DNA of 64,000 nucleotides from Porphyra umbilicalis (GCA_002049455.2 KV918849.1:1-64000), one strand, 5' to 3'; positions 21,469 to 33,050 are shown, counted from the stretch's first letter. Notes: generated by a model not told the origin, from the sequence alone. Translations and numbers: made by a program.

Positions 21469-23945
21469 CCGGGCCCTGGGCGACTGGCAAACCCCCTGAC
21501 CGCCCCATGTGGGTGACGGGGCACCCGGGGTGGGTGTGGGAGGGTGTAGGTGGTGTAGACGGGCTCGCGTGTGGCATCGTCACAGGATGGCAAGGACGGG
21601 GGGAAGCCCCACTGGGGCGGTTATGCTTGAAACGGAAAAAAAAAGAGTGGTCGCTTTGTCCAAACCCCGTTGCCGCTGGCACCCCGCTCCCACCAGCCCG
21701 CCTCTGTCCCGCCGCGGCCGGCGCCACACGGCAGCTGGCGCACGCCACCGACGGTGGCAGCAACAGCTGCGGATGCCAAGAGGCGCCCGCCTTCCCCCCC
21801 CTCCACCCGTCGCTCATGCCCCCCCCCCCCCCCCCCCCACCCCACCGTTCCCCCTCAGCCAGGCGCCCACCCCCGCCAGCGGCACAGGCGCGTGCACACC
21901 CGCCACCCCCGCCACGGCGGTGCCACGGCGGGCGCAGCCGCCGTCGCTGCCACCAACGTCGCCAGCGGCGGCGTGCACGGGCGACTCTCGCGGCGCTCCC
22001 GCCCGCCGTCTGGGCCGATGGACAGCCTCGTGAGCGTCGACGCGGCAACGTCGCCGCCGCCGCCGCCGCCGCCGCCGTCGCCGCCGCCACCAGCCGGGGA
22101 GATGGGCGCCGCCCCACGGCGCGTCCGTGGCGCCCACCGTCGGTCCCGCTTCGGCTGCTCGCTCAGCTGCGGCCGCCACACCCGCCGCAACGGGGGGCAA
22201 CGTCGGCGGCGCGCATGGCGGCGGGGGCGTCGGACCGGCGCCGCCCCTCATCCACCCCCCCTTCCCACACCCCCCACCCCCCGGCCGCGCCGGCGGCAGC
22301 GAGGGGCCACCCCCGAGCGGCCCCCACACGCACGCGCGTGCGGGGCCATGGCCACGGCGGGCAGGCGCGAGAGGATCCAACACGGGCGGCACGACGCACA
22401 CAGGCCACCCGCCGCGCGGCGCCAGCACCACGGGCCACAGCGCGGGGGTGCCCCCACCCAGAGCGGGAAGGGGAGGGGAGGGGACGCGCGGGAGGCCACC
22501 CCCCACCGACCGGCAGCCGCCGCGCCTGCCGCCCGCCGCCGCGGCGCCCGGCCGCCGCGCGCCGTGTCCCCTGCACCCCCGCCGCGAGGGGCCCGACCGG
22601 CACGCCACCCGCCGGGGGGCGGCGGCACGCCCCCGCACCGCCCCTCCCCGACCGCGCCCGCTCGACCGGGGGTGGCACGGGCGACGGCGGCGGGCGGCCC
22701 AGATGCACCGCCGGTGGCGGAAAAAGGCGTGGGACCCACCCCCCCACCCCCCCGCCTCTGCCGCTCCCCAATGCGCCCTCCGACACCCTCCCCACCGCCG
22801 TCGCCTGAGCCACTGGCGGACCGACACGCCGCGTCCGCACCCCCCGCAGACGGGGCACCGCCCATCCGCCGCCGTCAGTGGCGCCGACACGGCCGCCACC
22901 GGTGCCCCCACCCCCAGCGGCGAGCACCGTCCACCTACGGCGTGCCGGCGGGAGGGCGGCAGCCGCCGCCGGCCACCCCTGAGGCACCACCAGTCGGCGG
23001 GCGCGCACGTGCCACGCCGGCCGCCCGCGGCCGCACCCCCCACGGGTCGCGGCGCGCGCCCGCACACCCGCCACTGACAGCGCCGCGGCGGTACAGGCGG
23101 CACACCCGCGGCAGCCGACGCACAGACCCCCCCCCCCCCTCCCAAGTCGCCCGCCGCGACGCGACGAGCGGCCGCGGGCGCATCCCGCCCCGTGGCGGCG
23201 CCACCACCGCCACCTGCGGCCGCCCGCCCGCCCGACGCAGCGCACGGGCGGCGCGCGGGCGGCGGCGCCGCCCACCCCCGCCCCCGCCGCGGCGGCCGGC
23301 GCGGCGGCGGCGCGGGCACGCCGCCCGCAGCGCCGGCGGCGGCGGCCGCCGCGGTCACCTCCGCGGCAGCACCCGCCGCACGCGCCGCCGCCGCCGCGCA
23401 CCCGCCACCGCCCGTCGACCCGACGCGCACGCCGCCGCGCGCCGCCGCCGCGCGCGCGGCGGCGGTGGCACGCCACGCCGCCCCCGTCGGCGCGGCGCGC
23501 CGCCGACGCGCCGGCGGCGCGCGCCGCGGCGGGCGGCGGCGCGCGCGCGCCGCCGGGGGGCGCGCCGCAAAGCGGGCGCCGCGCCGCCAGGGGGGGGGCG
23601 CGGCGCCGCCAACGACGCAGAGGCAGCACGGGCCTAGCGGGCTTTGGGGCGGTGCTCCTCGACGTCGACGAAAAGCGCGCCAAGAGTGGTGGCCTATGAT
23701 GTGGAGCGCGGCCAGCAGCTGGCCGTGGTGGCGGCGCCAGCCAAGGCGGGGGGGGTTGGGGGGGGGGTGGGGTATGATGGTTCTGGGCCACGCCGAGGTG
23801 ACGGACCACGACGACGGGCACCGTGACGTGGTCGTTGCCGACGACTTTGTGTGCGGCGAGCCGGTGCGCGCGTGCGGGGGTGTTTTGGGGCGAGGGGGGT
23901 GGCGCCAAGGTGCTGCGGCACCCGCGCTGACCGGTGCCACTCGGT
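21469..23945. other. Extremely GC-rich block, no gene supported
   Basis: All six frames stay open for hundreds of codons with Arg/Pro/Ala/Gly composition, so ORF length is uninformative. A few short peptides near the right end look natural (FGAVLLDVDEKRAKSGG, VAYDVERGQQLAVVAAP, VLGHAEVTDHDDGHRDVVV at about 23640-23850). They lie in different frames separated by long G runs, so a gene with homopolymer errors cannot be excluded. Confidence 0.45.
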
Positions 23946-25807
23946 CGTCGCTGCAGGCGGCAGCCCAACAGAACGCCGAACAGAATCGCTGTTGGGCAAC
24001 AGCCGAACAGAAGGCCATCTGTTGGGGCCGTCTGTTTGGGAACAAACGCCGAACAGAACGCCATTCTGTTCGGCGCCGCTGTTGGTCTGTCTCGTGTGTC
24101 GGTTACTCCACAGCCAGGAACTGGCTCGTGTAACGGCTCTCATTATGGTGATTAGGGTTTTCTTTCAAGCCTCAGCCTGTTTCAGGTTTCAAAGAAAGTA
24201 TGTGGCCCAGCCCGTCATGGACTGCTGTGAATCTACGATTCGTGCCACTGTCAGCCATGGCGTCAACCTCGCGCACGGCGTGATGGGGGCCCTTGGCGGT
24301 GGCCAATGACGGGCCGCGGCGGTGTGGTGGGACCGCGTGCGGCGTCTGATTGGCTGGATTGCGCGCCGCCGGTGGTGGGCCGGGCGGCGCCACGTTGCGG
24401 TTGTTGTCTGATTTGACAGGCCGTCCCTCTTGGGGAGGACCCGTCGTCGTCTTGATGTTTGACCTGGCGCCTACGTAGGGGCGCCGGAGGGCCCCGGTAG
24501 CGCTGGGCCTTTGCTTTGTTGCTGGCACCCGGGGGGTGTGGACGCGTGCCCCCCTGTTGTCAGCCTGTTGGGTGCCTGTCGAAGGCCCCCTCCCCCCTCT
24601 GGGGACGCCCACGAGCGGGGGGGTGGGGCCTGTGCAGACACCGTTTGAGGGTATAAAAGCAGTAGCCGGCACCGGCTAGCGGGCGGTGGCGCAGCCTCCG
24701 GTACGACGCAGCGTTTCTATGAGCACCACCCCTGGTCGGGGTGTTGCTTGTGGGAGTGCTGCGTCACCGCTTTTGCTCTCGAGTTTTCGTGCCTTTCGTG
24801 CTCCCCGATTTTATCCACAACTGCCGTGCAAGAAAGTGCCACATCGTGTCTAGGTACTGTAATGTGAAATACGACTCAGCCAGCCCAGTCCTTTTGTGTA
24901 GCTCGTTGGAGAAGGGTTGGTGCAATGTGGGCCCTCCAGCGTGCAGGCAGCCTTCCACCTCGTCTTCTCAACAACCCACGTGCCATTTGCCGATGGCTTC
25001 CCGGCTGGGCAACCGATGCCTTCGGCCAACTGCCACGAACACCGCTCGTTCCACGGACTGCCCAGCTCAACCGCCTCCCCCCTGGCGTCAACGCCCTACC
25101 TCAACCTTTTCACTTGCTCTATCGGTGCATGGCCTCTGGGCTCGCGTCTCAATCGCCTGTGGTCCGTTTCATGGAGCTTTCCTTGCGTGTGGTTCCCCTG
25201 CCCCCAAGCCCCCCGCACCCCCCCCCCACGACTTGCTGCGGACTGTTTCTGCTGCACGACCTCGGCTCTGCAGCGCTAGTGGCTCTGTAGGTGATCATGA
25301 TCTGCATGCGCTTTCCCTCACGCGGTCGTTGTGGAAACAGGCGCACTAACCTTCTCTGTCTTTGGCGTGTGCTTCACTGTTTCGACTGGGTCATTCTTCT
25401 TCTCGTGGGGCTTCTCTGTCTTTGTTCGCACCAAGCTGGATTGGTGGTGCGTTGAGGCTCGTGTTTGTAGAAGCGAGTAAAGGAGTAGCTCCGTGTCTTG
25501 TGGGCATGACGCAAGAGCCTGGCCCAGACCGTCAGACCAGGAATTGCGCGGTTCACATGTATTGGACAAACAGCTGCGGTCTGCCCACGTTGGACTGCAA
25601 CTTGTATTCGCAAGCCTTTTCTCTCAAAAGCCCTACTCCAGAGCACCCGATCCCGTTCTCGAGCACATGTGCTGCACGGTCCTTTCCGAAATCCCGAGAT
25701 CCAGCACCTAGAACAGGACTGTAACAGAATCGCATCTGTTGGGCGTCTGTTCCGCAACAGACGCCGAACAGAATGGCGATCTGTTGGGACTGCCGCCTGC
25801 AGCGACG
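23946..25807. mobile_element. 1.86 kb TIR element with subterminal CTGTTCGGCG repeats
   Basis: Inverted repeats at 23946-23972 and 25780-25807 share CGTCGCTGCAGGCGGCAG and CCCAACAGA, with a one-base insertion. Both ends carry several copies of CTGTT-GGG and of CTGTTCGGCG or its complement (23970-24085 and 25727-25790). The layout is the same as in the 17909-19529 element but the sequence differs. No transposase is recognised inside. A TATA box at 24652 lies in the middle. Confidence 0.7.
24652..24658 (+). promoter_or_regulatory. TATA box
   Basis: TATAAAA in a GC-rich context, GAGGGTATAAAAGCAG. It lies inside the TIR element and may drive an internal transcript; no clear coding region follows. 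Confidence 0.4.
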
Positions 25808-25834
25808 GTGCTAGTCGTTGCCGTGGGGTGCGCG

Positions 25835-27137
25835 TACAGGGGGGGGACAAAAGTTTCCGATCGGATTGGGCGCACTGAAACGACACCAAGGCGGGTGATT
25901 GAGACCTGATTGAAAAAAAGTGGCCTGGAGGCCTCGTTTATTGCGATTAACTTAGTATTTGGTCGAGTGACCGCGGGCGGTCACGAAGGCGGTCACCCGG
26001 TCAGGCATCGACCGCCACAAAGCAGAGAGATACGAGTCCGGCAGACGGGTCCACTCCTCACACAGGGCATCAAACAAACCGTCCAGGGTCGTTGGGGGCT
26101 GCGGGCGGTCCCGTAGACGCGCCTCGAGCATGGCCCACAGGTTCTCAATGGCGTTCATGTCGGGGCTCTGCGGCACCCAGTCGAGGCGCTGCACGCCATG
26201 CAGCGTCATGTCCTTGCCCACCTTAAGGGCGCGGTGAGGCCCGCAGTTGTCCTCCAGCAGCAAAACTTTGCCGGTGCCGCCGTGCTTGTCCTAAATGAAC
26301 GGCAACAGGTGCTCGTGGATTATGTCCATATACTGGAACTGATTGAGGCGGCCGTTCACGCGCACGAGGGGCGTCCTTCCCCGCGCTGAGAACGCGGCCC
26401 AAACCGACAAGCTCAGCCGCCCCGACTTGAAGGATGGGCGCAAGCATGCGGGCCGGTAGCGCTCGTGAGAGCGTCGCCACACCCGCGCCTCCCCGCGCTC
26501 CGGCCGCACGGTGAAGGTGCTCTCGTCGGAGAAGGCCACATCCTCCCATCGGCTGAGGGGCCAGGAGACCTTGTCCCGAGCCCATCTGAGGCGCTGGGAC
26601 ACGTGGCGACTTGTCAGGTACGGCTTAGTGACCGCCGCGTAGTTGAGCAGGAAGGCCCGGTGAAGGTAGCGACGTACCGTCCGATTGCAAATCTTGTGAG
26701 TCATAAACCGGTTCACCTCGGCCGTCAGCTGGTCCAGGGACCACGTACGGTGCCGGCACATCAAAATTTGAAGGTGGCGGCCGTCCCGAGCCGACAAAAA
26801 GCGGGGGCGGCCGGCACGACGGCGGCGCGCCGCTGTCCCCTCCCGCCGCACCCGCGCCGCAAAGGTCGCCACCGTGCTCAGGGGCAGCTCCATGCGGGAA
26901 GCAATGAAGCAGTTGGTCATACCTGTCTCCACGAGCACCCGCATGGCCTCCCTGGACGCAGGGGGCACCTTCTTGGAGCCCTTGGAGCGCCACATTGTGG
27001 CGATGGGGACGAAGACGAGTGAATAACCCCCCCCCCCCCCCCCCCTCGAATGGTCTGAAAAGGCCATTTTCTGCTCGGCGATCGATCGCATCTGGCCCAA
27101 ATCGGGTGCGATCGTAAACTTTTGTCCCCCCCCTGTA
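25835..27137 (-). mobile_element. Tc1/mariner element, 1.3 kb, TA target duplication
   Basis: Both ends read TACAGGGGGG..GACAAAAGTTT (25835 onward, and the complement ending at 27137), flanked by TA as expected of Tc1/mariner. Between the ends is a single transposase frame on the minus strand. Integrity is high apart from one stop. The left end lies only 27 bp beyond the preceding TIR element. Confidence 0.9.
25952..26995 (-). pseudogene. DD34E Tc1-type transposase with one premature amber stop
   Basis: A frame of 348 codons starting at ATG 26995. The N-terminal part has a helix-turn-helix region (SREAMRVLVETGMTN, MELPLSTVATFAARVRR) and a basic segment RRRRAGRPR. The catalytic triad is visible: Asp in VAFSDESTFTVRP, Asp in LLLEDNCGPHRAL and Glu in SPDMNAIENLWAML, with 34 residues between the last two. 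The frame is interrupted only by TAG at 26291-26293 between HEHLLPFI and DKHGGTGK. A CAG-to-TAG transition would explain it. The rest of the protein is intact, so inactivation looks recent. Confidence 0.92.
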
Positions 27138-29140
27138 CCCCGACGAGCAGGTGGGACCGCTGTAATTTCACCATTTTACAATTGATGTATTGCTGTCTTC
27201 CCAATTTTGGCCGATGTCGTCACAGTCAAGAAGGGGTCTGGGTCAACTGCCCATTGGTCAGGGCGCCGCCGCCGTTTCTGGTGCTGCTACCGCCACCTTC
27301 GCCGGCGCCGCCACCGTCACCGCCACCACAACTGCCGAAGTTGCTGCCGGCCGGTACTCAAAGAAGGCGGCGGGTCGCGGCAGTTATCGCGGCGGCCGCA
27401 GCCGCTGCAGAAGCACCCGCGCACCCTGGCGGGGGCCTGGGGGGTCTGGCAGAAACGCCACCGTCGGGTTGCTGTGACCGCGACGCTGTCGACAGTGCTG
27501 GCGGCGGCGGCGGCGGCTGCGGCGGCGGTGGGGGCGCGCCGCTCACAAGACGAGGGCGCCGCCGTCGGCGGCGGCGCCGATCGCGAGGCGGACCGACGGC
27601 GGCAGTTCAGGCACTGAGGGTGGGGCGCGGGGGGGTGTCTGTCGCTCGAGGGGGGGAGAGCAGAAATTGACCTGTGGGTCGAGGCACCGTGCGCCGACCG
27701 CCGCCGCGTGGGTGTCGTCCCACTGCGGAGGCTGGAGCGGCGGCCGCCTTTCCCGTCCGCACCCATGTCGCCCCCTCCTGACGCGCTCTCGACGGCCGCG
27801 TCAAGGCCCCCGGGTGCAGCCCCCTTGCTGCCACAGCTGGCGGTGTGCCTCCACACCGCTTCTCAGCCGCCGCTGGCGTCCCGCGGGGCGTCCCACGCTC
27901 TGCGTGCGTCTCGCGGGGGCCGCTTGCGCGCGCGTGCGGGCGACACGGGGGGGGAACGCCCCGCGGCATTGGCGCCCCCGCGTTGGGCGCCGCCGCCACA
28001 GCTGTTGGATCCCAATGAGAGGTAGCCACCGCGCGCACACCGTCGTAACGACGTACGTCCGCCCCCGCTCGTCAGCTGGTCGGAGTGGGAATCCAAAGTC
28101 TCTACCGAGCGTGTTAGGCTACCTCGCCCCTCGTTACGCCCCTCTTATTCCGGCGCTGCTTGCACCTGCCCCCAGCGCGCCAGCCCCCGCCGGCGCAAAC
28201 ACCTCCCCGTCCGGGCACCCCCGTGCCCCCGCACGCTCTCCTCACGTGCTCCCCCGCGCTCCCGCGCCTGGTCCGACGCACGCCCTCCCCGCGTGCTCCC
28301 CCCCGCGCCGTCGCACCAGAGCCCGCTAATCCCGTGCTCGCGTGCCTGTGCGCCACCTAGTGCCGACATGGCGGCAGCCGCCAGGCGGCATCCCCCCCCC
28401 AGTGGCTCAAATCCGTCCCCGGTCGTGTCGCGTCTGCCAGCCAATGAATCGCCGGGATCCAATTTCTTGGACCATCCGTGTCCAATCAATTGGCTTGCCT
28501 CTGTAAGCCGCGATTGCAGGGGCAGAGGCGAACCCACTGGGGCATGCCCCAAAGGGGCAAGGCGTGACGCCAGACCGCGCGCCGCCTCCCCCGCTCCGCA
28601 GTGCGGCGCAATTGTCTCCGCGCCTCCACGCGGCGCGTCCCCTTGGCCGCCCCCGCACGCCGCAGCCCCAGCCGCGTCCCCACGCGTCCTCTCCCCGCGT
28701 GCCACTGCATTGATCATGCCGTGTCACGCGGAGCTCCGCCGCACCTATGCCAAAGCAGCAGTCGTGGCGGGCGTCGAGGCCCCCACTTAAGGCGTGGTCG
28801 GCCGAGGGCCGGCCGCCCCATCCCCGCCTTGCGTGCGGCCGCCGTACGGGCCTGGCGCCAACAACCGCCGCCGCCGACGTCAAATGGCCGACCGGACCAG
28901 GGCAGACGCGGGCGGACGCGGCCGCTGCCATTGCTCCGTTTGCGTCTGACGGTGCCGTCGGCCGGCGGCGGCAGAGCGGCATCTGCCCCGACCACGGCCG
29001 CTCGGCGGCCGCCGGCGCTACGGGGGCGGCGCCGGGGGGCGGTGGCCGCCGCCCTCCCCCGCCCGCGATCGGCAGTCGGCCATCGCGCCAGCGAGCGTTG
29101 GGCGTGCCCGCACGCGCCCTCTCCCCCCCCCTTCTACGAG
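27138..29140. other. GC-rich stretch, no supported gene
   Basis: All frames are open over long distances. A short frame from ATG 27214 (MSSQSRRGLGQLPIGQ, then Ala/Thr-rich) and an Ala-rich hydrophobic segment (RRVAVTATLSTVLAAAAA near 27475) could be parts of a small gene, but no consistent model emerged. Confidence 0.4.
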
Positions 29141-31281
29141 CGGCCGAACCGCGATGCTGCCGCTGGGCGCACGCGTCGCCACGGTTGGCGGCGCCCGCGT
29201 CGCTGCCCCGTCGGGGACGGGGCGCGCGCCGCGGCCATTTTTTCTGTTCTACATATTCATGTACCTGCTGCTGTATGAGGTCCTAGGGCCGCAACTGGAA
29301 CGCACGCATGGTCGGGCAGGCTGCAGAACAAGATAATGGCGTGCGTGCCCCCGCAGCAGTACCTGCCGCTGAAAGGCAAATGTAGCTCCGTACTGCCGCT
29401 CTCCCAAAAACCCCGCACTCCTACAGTTGCAACAGTGTTCCAAATCGGCCTCCACGACCCTGCAGCCTTTGACCAATAAAACTCACTTTTAGATGACGAT
29501 GAGGTAACGAAAGCGCACCAAGCCTGTAAATCCCCTGGATTCCAGGACAGGGTACTATCCAACATGCGCATAGGGGGGCAGGCGTTTTCCCCAGTGGTTT
29601 TCCCAACCCCCCTACTACTTGTTTGACCTTTTCGATTTGGAGGGATTCATGTGTTTGGCGCATCTGGGGCGGCTACTGGGGTTTATTGACAGCAGGGATG
29701 GCCGTCCCCGTCGTCGTTTGATATAACCAACTGTGCTTTGGACGACCATTGTCCCCTGGGCTTTGCCGTGATCCTCTCTCCCGTTGGAGAAGGCTGGGCT
29801 GAGGGTTGTTTGCCGGGGCAGTTCCTTCGACGGACCGAGCTGATCAAGAGGTCCCATCGGCTGGAGGACTAACCAACGTGTTGGTGCCTAGAACCACTAC
29901 AGTTTGGCTTTGGATTCCGACTGCATTGCTGTAGACACTCTCGGGTCGTGCGATATGCGTGCGACAGCCGGGCGCGCACGCATATACAAAACACGAATAT
30001 GTAAGGTGCACGGGCTGGACCTCACTGCGCAGTGCGCTCATTTCGCAACCCGGCAAGGTCATCATCATTTCGACGAAACGATTGTGGTCGATGACAGCAG
30101 AGATTAGAAGTCCTGTGAAGCACTTGTGTCTGAGTTCGTCGAAAGAACCGCTTCCCAGTCACGATGTGTGTGCGGACTGTCATCGCAAGTTAAGGTCAAT
30201 CAAGTTCACATGGATGCATCGTTCAGACAGGGCCTAAATCAATACTCTAGATCGCCACGTGCACCCAAGATATAAGAGACTTTTTCATGTACGTCAGCGG
30301 TCGCCTCGACCGTGCTTCGACGGTACATTGTGCGACGTTGAGACGATTTGTACCTTCCAGATACAGCAATTTCCGACTGTCGCCGACGGTATTCTCAAAT
30401 TGTACCGTCGCGCCCGAGTCCAACGCACTGTACATCCGATGTGCATTCCGAGCATGTGTCGCCCATGCAAGACTCCATGGGGAGGTGGTGCGGCCCTAAC
30501 ACGCACTGGTACGACCCGATGCGGTACAACGGGGGGCGGCAAGCAGCCTCTTTCGCAGCAGCACAGGTGATCACATCCAGCAGGTGACTTTGCGGCCCAG
30601 AACAGGTGCTGTATTGCCACGTGGTGTCCTGCGCCGCTCTGATTCGTCTGTGCCACCCAGCTGCACCCCTGCGATTGTCTGCAGTTACAACGACGACTCA
30701 CGTCGTTGTGGCCGCGATGCCGACCCCCAGCCCGACCCCAGACATCGCCGCCCCGACCTCCCCCTCTCTGCGCACAATCCTCTTTGTACGCGCTCAGCGC
30801 GTTGTTGGATGTGCATGTAGGCGAGCCACCGCGCAGCCCCCCCTTCTTCGTTTTTGGGCGTGTATTTGATGCCATGCGTACAGCAGCCGCACATGCTGAA
30901 CGGGAGGCCACGGTCTCTTCGCGGTAGGCCATGCCTCCAAGCTATTCGTGTGCTTCCTCGCCTTCCCATTTGTCTGCCGGAATGCCGTCTGTCAGCGCGG
31001 GTCATCGCGGCATTCACCGCTCTCTCTAATGCTCTCTCTTCCCGTACGCAACACAGTACGCTGTACGCACACCGATGCTCACAACGCTCTCACTCACCAA
31101 CAATGGAATCGGACGACCACACATCTGGCTGCATAACCGCACCAGCGGCGGCGCGCTACGCCCTGTGTCACAGGTATGTACTGCTCCGACGGACGACCCA
31201 AAATTTTCTTGATAAAATATCACTTTAGTCCACAACGGAACTACGCATCCCGTGCCCCCTATCCATCAGGTACAGTCCAGA
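29141..31281. other. Repeat-like stretch with a retropepsin-motif remnant
   Basis: About 50-60 % GC with no complete gene. On the minus strand at 30435-30247 a short frame reads HRMYSALDSGATVQFENT. The DSGAT word is the active-site signature of retroviral-type aspartic proteases, so this may be a fragment of a retrotransposon. No integrase or reverse transcriptase is nearby. Confidence 0.35.
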
Positions 31282-31416
31282 TACAGTGTGTTCTCGTTAA
31301 AAGAGAATCGTGTCTAAGAGAATATGGGTCTCGAGTCGTCGATTTTAGGACCTGTAGGCCGCTTTTCATTCATATTGAGCTGAATCAGATGTCAATTTTA
31401 ACGAGAACACACTGTA
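31282..31416. mobile_element. 135 bp MITE with perfect 21-bp TIRs
   Basis: A perfect 21-bp inverted repeat at 31282-31302 and 31396-31416, reading TACAGTGTGTTCTCGTTAAA plus one A. Both ends start with TA, consistent with a TA target duplication as in Tc1/mariner or pogo elements. The 93-bp interior has no coding capacity. Confidence 0.85.
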
Positions 31417-31605
31417 CAGTAGAAAGCAACCTTCAGACTTCGTGCAAAAATGTCTCAATTCAAAGTAGCACTCCGCGCGGGTGTGCAGACCAGTCATGTG
31501 GCGCGTCCTTCCGGCACCGACTCCCACTACTCGTGTAGCGCAAAATCCGCAAGTGAAGAGCGCTGCACGACGTTGGGCGCAACTTCGTTTTCAATTTCAT
31601 CTTCA

Positions 31606-32302
31606 ATTCCAGGCACATGCACGCAATACCCTGGCGGTGGCGCGCTCGGCGACGCATCGACACCGGGCACGCGTGCCGGCTCCATAGCCGCGAGCGCGCA
31701 CCGGCGCACGTACAGCCACGTTGCGGCGGCGGGGGGGGCGAGGGGCGGGGAAAGGCGTGCCGCCGCCGCCACCGCAGCGGCGGCGGCCCGCCGACGCGGC
31801 GCAACGCCCACGAGCGGGGCAGTTACCCCGCCGCGCAGCGCACCTGCGCATGGCAGGCGGGGCGGCCGACACGGCGCACGGCCGGGCGGGTGGGATCGAC
31901 CGCCGCGCGACAAGGCGCCTCTTACCGCACCGATAGATGGCGTCAGCAACCGCCGACGCGCTGCCGCAACAGAAGCCGGCGCGGAGGCGCGATCACCAGC
32001 GGGTGATCGTGGGCGCTTCGAACCACGGAAGTCGCTGCGCGCGGTCGCCGCGCGCAACTCGGGGCAGTGGGTGGGGGCAGGGGGGCAGGCGCCATCCGGG
32101 CCCAGAGACCTCTGTGGCAGGACAGTCCTTCTCAGCCACGAAATACCATTCGCTTTTAGTGTCAGACAACACTGACGTGCCTTCAGATCCCTGAGGACAC
32201 GAATGCAGACTGCCACCTCTGAAACGGAGAGCAAGTCCCTTGATCTAAGTATATGTGTGCATCACTACACTTTGAGAGCACCCTGTCCTAAAGACCAGGT
32301 AA
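31606..32302 (-). repeat. Dispersed repeat, copy B (inverted relative to copy A at 6647-7278)
   Basis: Reads as the reverse complement of copy A from ATTCCAGGCACATGCACGC to CACCCTGTCCTAAAG. It is somewhat longer because of expansions in the GC-rich centre. Overall similarity looks like about 80-85 % by eye. The flanks are not shared, so these are two insertions rather than one large inverted duplication. Confidence 0.7.
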
Positions 32303-32426
32303 ATAAGAAAGCGCATCTACGACCAGTAGTCACCTCTGGAAGAGGTGAGGAGCGAAGCTCCCTATTCACACCCCACGAGGTGAACCTGGTGAACAGTCTA
32401 CGAGCAAGCGCATCTACGATCATGTA

Positions 32427-33050
32427 CTACACATCGCTGGACGAGCAGCCTTGCTCCGGAGAGGCACTCATCTTCGATGATGCCGTCGAGGCGTCTTGGA
32501 CGCTTTCGTCGAGAAGAGGAGCTGTGGCAAGAGCCGACGAGCTGCATGCAACGCCACGTTCGGCCAACTTGGTGCGCTGCCGCTTCTGCGCCGGCAGGAT
32601 GGTTGAGCACGCGGCACCATCCGTGACATACGATGCTCGCGCGCCTGTCAAACTTGTACACGTAGTCGTCGCCGGCTCCGGCATTGCGAGATGGTCCTTG
32701 TCGTCGTCGCCGTCATCGTCCTCCAACCCGCCTCCGTCACGACCTGAAACGTGGTGCTCACGACGGCGCGCCACGTTGAGTCGACGGACTTCCCACCCGC
32801 GCGCCCACATCCGGGCGCGGAATTGCATGACGGTTGCAACCAATTCCTCGCGGGACGCCGTCTCCATCTGCGCCTCGGCGGCCGTCTCCGACAACGTTGC
32901 CGCTTCGCCCGGTGCCGTCGCCTCCACCGCTGCCAGCAGGTGCGACACAACCGGTGTGACAGATGTCGGGAGGCCGTCAAGGGCGTGTTCGGCGGCTCCC
33001 GCGTCGTCAGTTTCCCTCCCAAAGGAGCGAGCACCGCTCTGGTCGTCCAT
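32427..33050 (-). CDS. Hypothetical acidic protein, 207 aa
   Basis: A minus-strand ORF from ATG 33050 with balanced, acidic composition. The N-terminal half is Ala/Glu-rich and probably helical (SHLLAAVEATAPGEAATLS, ETASREELVATVMQFRARM). The middle contains an Asp-rich stretch (DGGGLEDDDGDDDKDHL) and the C-terminal part has a basic patch (LPAQKRQRTKLAE) and a Ser-rich tail. I recognise no family. The plus-strand ORF over the same bases is Ser/Arg-rich and looks like its shadow. It could be the downstream part of a larger gene that starts at the next ORF (33254-33709). Confidence 0.45.
   Translation of the reverse strand: MDDQSGARSFGRETDDAGAAEHALDGLPTSVTPVVSHLLAAVEATAPGEAATLSETAAEAQMETASREELVATVMQFRARMWARGWEVRRLNVARRREHHVSGRDGGGLEDDDGDDDKDHLAMPEPATTTCTSLTGARASYVTDGAACSTILPAQKRQRTKLAERGVACSSSALATAPLLDESVQDASTASSKMSASPEQGCSSSDV

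Noticed and set aside
21670..23637. Plus-strand ORF of 655 codons in the GC-rich block, and minus-strand ORFs of 633 and 743 codons over the same bases
   Set aside because: All frames are open together, composition is Arg/Pro/Ala-rich and no motif or start context supports any of them; expected by chance at this GC content.
24680..24760. tRNA-like segment (GTGGCGCAGCCTCCGG)
   Set aside because: No B box or cloverleaf could be drawn; the resemblance is limited to one arm.
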